DNA of 64,000 nucleotides. Origin: Polynucleobacter sp. 80A-SIGWE (lineage in GTDB: Bacteria; Pseudomonadota; Gammaproteobacteria; Burkholderiales; Burkholderiaceae). This document shows, piece after piece, positions 58,019-64,000 of the stretch. The stretch is taken from contig NZ_JACVOR010000001.1 of assembly GCF_018882295.1 (NCBI RefSeq), positions 496,001 through 560,000 on the forward strand, read 5' to 3'. The position numbers and the translations under genes are program-made. How positions within the stretch are numbered: position 1 is the first letter of the stretch; each line of letters begins with the position of its first letter. The notes under the pieces were generated by a model, which was given only the letters and a program-made list of their open reading frames with translations, was not told the origin of the DNA and did no database searches.

Positions 58019-59158
58019 TTATTGATTGGATTCAAATGGGGTATAGCCGGTCACTTCGAGCTTGTATCCGGAAAGGCTGGGTACTGGGTTTGGATTTGCG
58101 AGTAAACGCATTTTTCCAACGCCGATATCTTTAAGGATTTGTGCGCCGATACCATAGCTACGGAAATCAGTTTTGCGAGCCAATGGCTTTTCAGCTGCTT
58201 CAGTATGAGTGCCATTCAATTTATGAAACTGGGCTAACCAATCCACATCATTAGGGGCTGCAATACCAGAAGCGTTCAATAAAACCGCCACACCAGAAGG
58301 TGCAGCAGCTAATTTCTGTAAAGCTTGAGCCAAAGGCCAAGAGTGCGTGCTGACATTTGAGTCCAAGAAATCCAATACTGTGACAGGCTCATGAACTCGG
58401 ACTAATGTTTCCACAGTTTCTGAAGGCTTGCCATGCACTAGCGCTAAATGCATGCATGAGCTTGGTGTATCGCGGTAGATGATTCCGTGGAACTTGCCCC
58501 AAGGAGTCACAAATTCACGCTCGCCTTCGCGAACCACAATGCTTTCATGTTGGCTACGGTATTTGATGAGATCGGCAATGCTGCCAATTTTTAATTGATG
58601 TTCTTTTGCAAACTCGAGCAAGTCTGGCAGTCGCGCCATGCTGCCATCATCTTTCATGATCTCGCAAATGACGGCAGTGGGCGAGCAACCAGCCATCGCA
58701 GCCAAATCACATCCAGCCTCTGTGTGACCGGAGCGGATCAACACACCACCTGGTTGTGCCATTAATGGAAATATGTGGCCTGGTTGAACCAGATCATTGG
58801 GTTTTGCGTTTGCAGCAACTGCCGTCTTGATTGTGTGAGCACGATCTGCTGCTGAGATACCAGTGGTAACGCCGCTGGCTGCCTCAATCGAAACGGTGAA
58901 GTTGGTACCCATGGAGGTGCCGTTATCTCTCACCATTAAGGGAAGGTTGATTTGTTGGCAGCGCTCACGCGTCAAAGTAAGGCAAATCAAGCCACGACCA
59001 TGCTTGGCCATGAAATTCACCGCCTCTGGAGTGACGTGATCGGCGGCAAGCACTAAATCACCTTCATTCTCGCGATCTTCTTCATCGACCAGAATGACCA
59101 TCTTGCCGGCTTTGAGCTCGGCAACGATTTCTTCTGTGGAGGCGAGGTTATTTTGCAT
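58019..59158 (-). CDS. ribB: 3,4-dihydroxy-2-butanone 4-phosphate synthase with degenerate GTP cyclohydrolase II-like domain (RibBX type)
   Basis: A 379-residue two-domain protein. Residues 1-205 form an intact Rib[21 protein letters not shown] (about 21-40), [11 protein letters not shown], and [17 protein letters not shown] (about 142-158). The C-terminal part (about 205-379) looks like GTP cyclohydrolase II, but the zinc-binding stretch that should hold three Cys reads [20 protein letters not shown] (about 253-272) with none. It keeps [20 protein letters not shown] (about 331-350). So the first domain is active; the second is probably not a GTP cyclohydrolase, matching the described RibBX variant. 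ribA must be elsewhere. Confidence 0.92.
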   Translation of the reverse strand: MQNNLASTEEIVAELKAGKMVILVDEEDRENEGDLVLAADHVTPEAVNFMAKHGRGLICLTLTRERCQQINLPLMVRDNGTSMGTNFTVSIEAASGVTTGISAADRAHTIKTAVAANAKPNDLVQPGHIFPLMAQPGGVLIRSGHTEAGCDLAAMAGCSPTAVICEIMKDDGSMARLPDLLEFAKEHQLKIGSIADLIKYRSQHESIVVREGEREFVTPWGKFHGIIYRDTPSSCMHLALVHGKPSETVETLVRVHEPVTVLDFLDSNVSTHSWPLAQALQKLAAAPSGVAVLLNASGIAAPNDVDWLAQFHKLNGTHTEAAEKPLARKTDFRSYGIGAQILKDIGVGKMRLLANPNPVPSLSGYKLEVTGYTPFESNQ

Positions 59159-59166
59159 AGCCCTCT

Positions 59167-59172
59167 ATTTTA
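59167..59172 (-). promoter_or_regulatory. Candidate -10 box of ribBX (near-leaderless)
   Basis: TAAAAT on the minus strand, eight bases before the ribBX ATG. No FMN riboswitch can be recognised in the short upstream gap. Confidence 0.3.
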
Positions 59173-59301
59173 AGCTGAGGAGGGGGTTTCGGGCTTTAGC
59201 CTGGCATACCGTGGTCAATATTGGAGCAATATCCAGTTTTTCTGACAGTGAGCGCCCATGAAAGGCCTATTTTTGCAGCTCCAGCCTCGAGAAAATGCCC
59301 T

Positions 59302-59640
59302 GTGCGCTCTCGAATTCAAAACCCCCCAAGCCAGATTGATTTAAATCCGCAGGCGAATGGATTCATCTTATTGGAGGTTCTGGTGGTAATGAGCCTAGTT
59401 GCAAGCAGTTGGATAGGTTTGAGCAATACCTTTCAAGGGATGATTTTGCGCTTAGGTCAACTCCAGCAGAAAAGGGTGGAGCTCAGAAAAGAAATGGATC
59501 GGCACGAACTCTCCATATTGAACGCTGCGCAGCTTAATAACCCAAACCAAATTTCACGAAAGCCAGCAAATGAATCTATTGGAGTGTCTCGTCGGTCTCA
59601 CCCTATCCCTAGTCTTAGTCGCACCACTCATAAAAAATAG
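59302..59640 (+). CDS. Minor pilin-like protein (PilV-type)
   Basis: About 112 residues if it starts at GTG 59302 (CGAGA 9 nt upstream); TTG 59221 and GTG 59248 are other options. The start is uncertain. A prepilin cleavage pattern NG/FILLEVLVV, with Glu at +5 of the mature part, is followed by a hydrophobic helix, like type IV minor pilins cleaved by PilD. After about residue 95 the sequence (SRRSHPIPSLSRTTHKK) looks like read-through, and the gene overlaps the next one by 71 nt in another frame. First of four pilin-like genes placed between ribBX and ribD. Confidence 0.6.
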   Translation: MRSRIQNPPSQIDLNPQANGFILLEVLVVMSLVASSWIGLSNTFQGMILRLGQLQQKRVELRKEMDRHELSILNAAQLNNPNQISRKPANESIGVSRRSHPIPSLSRTTHKK

Positions 59641-60196
59641 TGGTGAGTTAATTGCTAAACAAATTGAGCATGAAAAATATCAGTCTCTGACTGCAGAAGC
59701 AGATCGTGCATTGGAATTAATCGGGCGTGCTATTCGGATGGCTGGTTATCAAAATGCTAATTCAGCGATTGCATCTGTACGAAAAAATTCTTCCTCGAAG
59801 AATTACATTCAGATTCAGAAAAATAGTGGATACCGAGGATCAGATTCGCTGATGGTGAAACATGGAATATCTTCAGGGGTAGACTTTGATTGCATTGGCA
59901 ATGCTTTGTCAAAAGAGCGCACTAAAAATAATTTAGCGCAGCAAGGATTTTTGGTAGATCGGCAAGCATCCGCACCAAAAGGTGCAAAGGTCAATGGCGG
60001 GTCGTTAATCTGCCAATCGCTTGATCGCCAGGGACGTATCCAAAACACAACCTTAATGAATGGCATTCACCATCTTTCATTTGAGGTACTTCCAGCCAGT
60101 GCTGGCAAGGCTTTTAAGGTAATGCTGAAGATGACTGATGGCACGTCTATTCACCAGAAGTTTGAGCGAACATTTACTGCCCGTAATCTGCTGTGA
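59570..60196 (+). CDS. Minor pilin-like protein (PilW-type)
   Basis: A 208-residue protein with a PilW-like architecture: an N-terminal hydrophobic helix, LTAEADRALELIGRAIRMAGYQNA (read in two parts; about 43-66, the PilW hallmark) and a beta-rich remainder with a DFDCIGN segment. The ATG gives MNLLECLVGLTLSLVLV, in which Glu5 sits where it would in an already cleaved pilin. No leader peptide or Gly at -1 can be found; the frame is closed 17 codons upstream. It overlaps the preceding gene by 71 nt. It is probably part of a minor-pilin priming complex; processing is unclear. Confidence 0.65.
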   Translation: MNLLECLVGLTLSLVLVAPLIKNSGELIAKQIEHEKYQSLTAEADRALELIGRAIRMAGYQNANSAIASVRKNSSSKNYIQIQKNSGYRGSDSLMVKHGISSGVDFDCIGNALSKERTKNNLAQQGFLVDRQASAPKGAKVNGGSLICQSLDRQGRIQNTTLMNGIHHLSFEVLPASAGKAFKVMLKMTDGTSIHQKFERTFTARNLL

Positions 60197-60203
60197 GTCT
60201 ATT

Positions 60204-60533
60204 GTGATTATTGCTTGGGTCCTATCGCTACTGACGCTACTCTCAATGCTGGTCATTCAGTTGGAGCGCTTAGCTGCACTTGAAGTCATGAGTGTCAATA
60301 ATTATACGCAATCCCAAAAAGAATTGATTGCTGCCGAACAATCGCTAATTGAATGTGAGCAACATCTTTCTAATATCACCGTCTTAGCAAGTACTACTTG
60401 CGATATACAGTCTGCTGGGAAAAATCTTTGGTTGATATCAAGCAAATCAAAGCCGAGCTTGGAGATCCTCATATTTTTGGATGAAAAAAACAATATCACT
60501 ACACGATTAAATTGGCGGCAGAAATTTGAGTAA
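60204..60533 (+). CDS. PilX-like minor pilin
   Basis: About 109 residues from GTG 60204, 7 nt after the previous stop; ATG 60138 in the same frame would add 22 residues but overlap the preceding gene by 59 nt. VIIAWVLSLLTLLSMLVIQL is the membrane helix, followed by QSQKELIAAEQSLIECEQHL, the helix pattern PilX proteins share (QxAxEaAL-like). A normal Gly at -1 is absent; if the longer start is used, the residue there is Ser. Position in the pilin run supports the call more than sequence does. The exact start is undecided. Confidence 0.5.
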   Translation: MIIAWVLSLLTLLSMLVIQLERLAALEVMSVNNYTQSQKELIAAEQSLIECEQHLSNITVLASTTCDIQSAGKNLWLISSKSKPSLEILIFLDEKNNITTRLNWRQKFE

Positions 60534-61074
60534 GCAAGATCAAGGATATAGCTTGTTAGAGTTGATGGCTGTTGTGTTGATCATTGCCATCATTGCAATA
60601 TCAACATTACCTTTATTGCATGAGCAAATGGCTGCACGAGAAATCGACATCATTGCCAGGCGTTTTATTGCGCATGCTCAATTTGCAAGAGCTCAAGCAT
60701 TTGTATTGGCTGCGCCCGTACGCATCACTCCATTGAATGGGGGTCTTTGGGAGGAGGGTTGGGTGGTTAAAAATGTTTGTGATGAACGTCAGCCAAAATC
60801 AACGTGTGTTGAACGGCAGTGGATTTCCCAGGAGGATCTTGCGCGGGTGTATTTCAAGGGCGGAGGTAAGCAGTTTATTGACCCTCATACCTCTAAGAGG
60901 GGTATTTTGTTTAATGCTGCTGGCGCTGCAAAGACAGCCCATGGAGGGTTTGTTGCCAATCGCCTGATCCTAGGTCACGACCGAGATTATGGGCTCGAGC
61001 GGCACCTCATCTTAGGCAGTGGGGGTCGCTGGAGAATTTGCGATCCAAGTAAGGACTCCAAAGCCTGCAAGTAG
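60526..61074 (+). CDS. FimT/GspH-type pseudopilin
   Basis: A 182-residue pseudopilin starting at TTG 60526, overlapping the previous stop by 8 nt. The prepilin site is canonical: SKQDQG/YSLLELMAVVLIIAII, with Glu at +5. A C-terminal GspH/FimT domain (about 40-182) has ARRFIAHAQFARAQAFVLAA near its start, and GILFNAAGAAK and RHLILGSGGRWRIC near its end. It is a minor component of type IV pilus or type II secretion. It is the only one of the four genes with a normal leader and the best-supported member. Confidence 0.82.
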   Translation: MSKQDQGYSLLELMAVVLIIAIIAISTLPLLHEQMAAREIDIIARRFIAHAQFARAQAFVLAAPVRITPLNGGLWEEGWVVKNVCDERQPKSTCVERQWISQEDLARVYFKGGGKQFIDPHTSKRGILFNAAGAAKTAHGGFVANRLILGHDRDYGLERHLILGSGGRWRICDPSKDSKACK

Positions 61075-61121
61075 GGCGTGCAAATTTGCCGCTTCTGCCC
61101 ACAATCGGTTTTAATAGACCC

Positions 61122-62237
61122 ATGTACACCGCAGTCGACCATGAATTTATGAGCCAGGCATTAGCCGAGGCTCAAAATGCCCTTTACCTTTCCAATCCCA
61201 ATCCACGGGTGGGTTGCATCATTGTGAAAGATGGAGGGGTAATTGGGCGCGGGTATACCCAAAGGGTGGGCGGACCCCATGCGGAAGTTCAGGCTTTAGC
61301 TGATGTGAAATCAAAAGGACTGGATCCTGCTGGATCTACAATCTATGTCACCTTAGAGCCTTGCAACCACACTGGTAGAACGCCGCCTTGTGTCGATGCC
61401 TTGATTGCAGCCCAGCCCGCTATGGTGATTGTGGCGATGTCCGATCCTAACCCCCTAGTTAGTGGCAAAGGTCTTGAGCGATTAAAGGCTGCGGGAATTG
61501 ATGTTCGGTGTGGTTTATTGGAATCTGAAGCCCAAGCATTAAACCGAGGATTTATTTCTAGGATGACTCGAGGCTTGCCTTGGGTTCGTATGAAGATCGC
61601 TGCCAGCTTAGACGGCAAGACGGCTTTACCTAATGGCCAAAGCCAATGGATTACCGGTCCTTTAGCCCGGGCAGATGGTCATCATTGGCGTGCACAGGCT
61701 TGCGCCATATTGACTGGTGTAGGCACAGTTAAAGAGGATGACCCAAGTCTCAATGTTCGTGATGTCAAAACTGAGCGCCAGCCTTGGAGAATTATTGTGG
61801 ACTCCAAGCTCGAGACGCCTCTGAATGCAAAGGTGTTGAGTAAGCCCCAAGCATCAGGCGCCATCTTGGTTTGCGCTTCATTGGATTCTCAAGAAAGCCA
61901 AGCTAAGGCAAAAGCATTTGAGGCTCTTGGTGTTGAAGTCATTGCCATGGCTAACGCTAATGGCAAGGTGGATTTGCAAAAACTCTTTGCGTATTTAGCA
62001 AAAGAGCGTCACATGAATGAAATCCATGTCGAGGCTGGATTTAAGCTCAATGGATCTTTGCTGAGAGAGGATTGTGTCGATGAGCTTTTGCTCTATTACG
62101 CACCGTTCTTTGTGGGTGAAGGTATCGGAATGGCTAATATCACTCCGTTGATAGCGCTAGATCAACGTCAAGATTGGCAAATCATTGATCAAAGTCTGTT
62201 TGGTCCGGATCTTCGTTTGCGCCTGAGTAAGAAATAA
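61122..62237 (+). CDS. ribD: Riboflavin biosynthesis bifunctional deaminase/reductase
   Basis: About 371 residues from ATG 61122 (an upstream TTG in frame gives no family match). The N-terminal deaminase has the zinc motif HAEVQALAD (about 54-62) and PCNHTGRTPPCVDALI (about 83-98). The C-terminal reductase (about 150-371) has MKIAASLDGKTALPNGQSQW (about 157-176) and EIHVEAGFKLNGSLL. It performs two steps from the GTP-derived pyrimidine. It precedes ribE by 39 nt, a probable ribD-ribE unit, while ribBX and ribH lie on the other side of the pilin genes on the opposite strand. Confidence 0.96.
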   Translation: MYTAVDHEFMSQALAEAQNALYLSNPNPRVGCIIVKDGGVIGRGYTQRVGGPHAEVQALADVKSKGLDPAGSTIYVTLEPCNHTGRTPPCVDALIAAQPAMVIVAMSDPNPLVSGKGLERLKAAGIDVRCGLLESEAQALNRGFISRMTRGLPWVRMKIAASLDGKTALPNGQSQWITGPLARADGHHWRAQACAILTGVGTVKEDDPSLNVRDVKTERQPWRIIVDSKLETPLNAKVLSKPQASGAILVCASLDSQESQAKAKAFEALGVEVIAMANANGKVDLQKLFAYLAKERHMNEIHVEAGFKLNGSLLREDCVDELLLYYAPFFVGEGIGMANITPLIALDQRQDWQIIDQSLFGPDLRLRLSKK

Positions 62238-62276
62238 CGAATCAATAAAATTACAAAACCTATTTAAGATCTCACT

Positions 62277-62897
62277 ATGTTTACTGGAATTATTACGGCC
62301 GTTGGACAAATCAAAAGCGCTCAAGCTAAAGGCGATGGTCTGCACTTGGTAGTTGAAGTACCTTCTGGATATCTCGATGATGTTGCATTGGGAGACAGTA
62401 TTGCTATTCAGGGCGCATGCATGACTGCCACTGAATTTACTGACAACACTTTTGAGCTGGATATCTCACGTGAGTCTTTAAACAAGACTATTGGTTTGGA
62501 TAAAGTGGGTCCCGTCAATTTAGAAAAAGCCTTGCGATTAAATGATCGCTTAGGCGGTCATTTGGTGAGTGGGCATGTGGATGGTGTTGGCAAGGTGGCG
62601 CACTTTGAAAATGTCGCTAACGATGCTTATGGCTCTTGGCTTCTGCAAATTGAAGCCCCTAAGGCATTGGCGCCATTCTTGGCATATAAGGGATCGATTG
62701 TTGTTAATGGTGTTTCATTAACTGTTAATAAAACGCAAGATAGTCAAGATGCTTGTTTGGTAGATATCAACATCATTCCCCATACACTTGAGAATACAAC
62801 CCTGGGTAAGCTAAAGCAGAGTGATGCAGTCAATCTAGAGGTAGATTTAATTGCGCGTTATGTTGCGCGGATGCTAGAAACCCAGAGTAATACTTAA
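62277..62897 (+). CDS. ribE: Riboflavin synthase alpha chain
   Basis: A 206-residue enzyme with two homologous lumazine-binding halves that makes riboflavin from two dimethyl-ribityllumazine molecules. First half: MFTGIITAVGQIKSAQ and GDSIAIQGACMTATEF (about 40-55). Second half: GHLVSGHVDGVGKVAHF (about 97-113) and GSIVVNGVSLTVNKT (about 141-155). Full length. It follows ribD by 39 nt. TAAGAT lies 6 nt before the ATG, which could also be chance because the gene is downstream in a unit. It converges on queC. Confidence 0.96.
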   Translation: MFTGIITAVGQIKSAQAKGDGLHLVVEVPSGYLDDVALGDSIAIQGACMTATEFTDNTFELDISRESLNKTIGLDKVGPVNLEKALRLNDRLGGHLVSGHVDGVGKVAHFENVANDAYGSWLLQIEAPKALAPFLAYKGSIVVNGVSLTVNKTQDSQDACLVDINIIPHTLENTTLGKLKQSDAVNLEVDLIARYVARMLETQSNT

Positions 62898-62910
62898 GTA
62901 AAAAACTGAA

Positions 62911-63651
62911 TTACTTCTTCTGGTAGCGCGTTGGGTCGCCTAAGTTGGCTTGTTTGAAGCCTGCCTGTCTCAAACGGCAAGATTCACACTCACCACAAGC
63001 TTCACCTAAATCATTCGCCTGATAGCAAGAAACAGTTTGTGAGTAATCGACGCCTAAAGTCGTGCCCAGTTTAATGATTTCCGCTTTGCTCATGCTGATG
63101 ATGGGTGCATGCACTCGAAAGCGATTCTCATTATTGAGCGCCTCAACACCGGCTTTGGTGGCGAGGTTCGCCATCGTCTCAAATGAAGCGACATATTCTG
63201 GGCGGCAGTCAGGATAGCCTGAGTAGTCAACGGCATTGGCGCCGTAAAAAATATCCAATCCACCCAATGATTCAGCCCAGCCTAAAGCGAGGGATAGCAA
63301 AATCGTATTACGAGCGGGAACATAGGTAACGGGGATTTCTAAATCTTTACCCGGGGTAATCGGAATGTCGATGGATGAGTCAGTCAGAGCGGAGCCGCCG
63401 AAACGGGTGAGATCTAAATTCACTACCTCGTGACGCACAACCCCCATCTTCTTCGCAATATGTTTTGCTGCCGCTAGCTCAGAAGAGTGACGCTGGCCGT
63501 AACCAACTGACAGAACATAGGGCGCGTAACCAAGATCTTTTGCTAAAGCCAGGATCGTGCTCGAATCCAATCCGCCTGAAAACAAAATGACGGCAGGTGC
63601 ATTGGGTTTGCGTGGAGCGATATTCTGAAAGGCAGCAGACAGCGATGACAT
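62911..63651 (-). CDS. queC: 7-cyano-7-deazaguanine synthase
   Basis: About 246 residues from ATG 63649-63651; the frame is open 53 residues further upstream, but that part has no family similarity and runs into cpoB. QueC converts carboxydeazaguanine to preQ0 with ATP and ammonia, toward queuosine in tRNA. Motifs: PP-loop [16 protein letters not shown] (about 22-37), [17 protein letters not shown] (about 117-133), the zinc cysteines in [20 protein letters not shown] (about 209-228) and the following RQAGF. Downstream of cpoB by 31 nt, a common neighbour pair. Confidence 0.95.
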   Translation of the reverse strand: MSSLSAAFQNIAPRKPNAPAVILFSGGLDSSTILALAKDLGYAPYVLSVGYGQRHSSELAAAKHIAKKMGVVRHEVVNLDLTRFGGSALTDSSIDIPITPGKDLEIPVTYVPARNTILLSLALGWAESLGGLDIFYGANAVDYSGYPDCRPEYVASFETMANLATKAGVEALNNENRFRVHAPIISMSKAEIIKLGTTLGVDYSQTVSCYQANDLGEACGECESCRLRQAGFKQANLGDPTRYQKK

Positions 63652-63682
63652 GGCGAAACGTTTCTTTACTTGGCTTATTGAA

Positions 63683-64000
63683 TTACTTCGTTGCAGCGAT
63701 GAGTTGCTGCGCATCTTTTGCCGCTTCAGTATCTGGGTACTTGCTGATAATCTCGCCAAAGGTTTTCTTGGCAGCTGCTTTATTGCCACTTTCCAATTGC
63801 GCATTTCCAAGTGTCAACATCGCTGATGGAATACGTGGGTGCGTTGGATAGCGCTTAATCAGACTTTGTAACTGGGCAATAGCACCAGCGTAATCTTTGT
63901 TGGCATATTTGCTATTACCGCTCCAAAAGAGTGCCAGTGGTACGTAAGGGCTCTTAGGGTAGCGATTAACAAAGGCTGAGAAGCCTTCATCTGCCTTCTT
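63683..64000 (-). CDS. cpoB: Cell division coordinator CpoB / YbgF (3' part)
   Basis: C-terminal 105 residues, open to the window edge on the minus strand. Tandem TPR-like repeats are visible: [60 protein letters not shown] and [20 protein letters not shown]. This is the C-terminal part of CpoB (YbgF), a periplasmic partner of the Tol-Pal system that links outer membrane constriction with peptidoglycan synthesis. pal and tolB would be expected just outside the window. The final residues are LIAATK. Confidence 0.88.
   Translation of the reverse strand, partial: KKADEGFSAFVNRYPKSPYVPLALFWSGNSKYANKDYAGAIAQLQSLIKRYPTHPRIPSAMLTLGNAQLESGNKAAAKKTFGEIISKYPDTEAAKDAQQLIAATK

Noticed and set aside
59159-59301. 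FMN riboswitch upstream of ribBX or the pilin genes
   Set aside because: The gap is too short and lacks the conserved RFN-element helices.
59258-59344. 28-codon ATG open frame before the PilV-like gene
   Set aside because: It encodes no prepilin leader, is out of frame with the pilin and has no other support.
62911-63810. Longer queC frame starting at 63810
   Set aside because: The first 53 codons lie mostly in cpoB on the same strand in another frame and have no family similarity.

Overview
The window looks like a chromosomal segment of a small-genome betaproteobacterium, most likely Polynucleobacter (Burkholderiaceae). This is judged from gene content, gene order (aroQ-accB-accC-prmA, leuS-lptE-holA, algH-ruvX-pyrR-pyrB, ribBX-ribH-nusB), a moderate G+C composition and the lysine/alanine repeat histone-like protein. 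No database search was possible. Almost all of it is housekeeping sequence, packed tightly with short gaps. I saw no tRNA, rRNA, CRISPR array, insertion sequence or prophage.

Layout. 1-1300: the 3' end of nrdB, then a histone H1-like gene whose frame is broken at a nine-A run. 1327-7070 (minus strand): a PfkB kinase, a prmA gene fused to a DUF3426-type membrane protein, accC, accB, aroQ and a TlpA-like thioredoxin. 7097-13779 (plus): mpl, a FabG-like reductase, an RNB-domain ribonuclease, a TonB-like protein, aroE and mtgA. 13809-17840: pyrF, corA, pncC, pgpA, thiL. 17913-24918: malic enzyme, a lone barstar-domain protein, rsmE, tkt, gap. 25023-34815: fur diverging from bamE, then dapB, leuS, lptE, holA, proA, hemJ and an RlmL-like methyltransferase. 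34841-39638: rubredoxin (below the usual ORF length cut-off), hemL, apaH, phrB and an ElyC/YdcF-like protein. 39670-42238: algH, ruvX, pyrR, pyrB.

42263-51362 is the main accessory-looking region: a glycosyltransferase, a DUF6492-like protein, an unrecognised protein, an O-antigen ligase on the opposite strand, the complete dTDP-L-rhamnose set (rfbBDAC) and heptosyltransferase waaC. Together these point to synthesis and attachment of lipopolysaccharide outer core or O-antigen. 51376-58002: tolC, uppP, a DUF2721 protein, trmB, gabD, nusB, ribH. 58019-62897: riboflavin genes (ribBX, ribD, ribE) flank a minor pilin/pseudopilin cluster. The window ends with queC and the 3' end of cpoB (ybgF).

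Most worth a second look: (1) the histone-like gene stops right after an A-AAA-AAG slippery heptamer, and a conserved-looking C-terminus continues in the -1 frame up to the real terminator; (2) a PrmA-DUF3426 fusion that would tether a ribosomal-protein methyltransferase to the membrane and lacks the usual zinc ribbon; (3) a recurring -10-like hexamer 5-8 nt before the start codon of many first genes that lack a clear Shine-Dalgarno sequence, suggesting leaderless transcripts; (4) overlapping minor pilin genes with odd or missing leader peptides.
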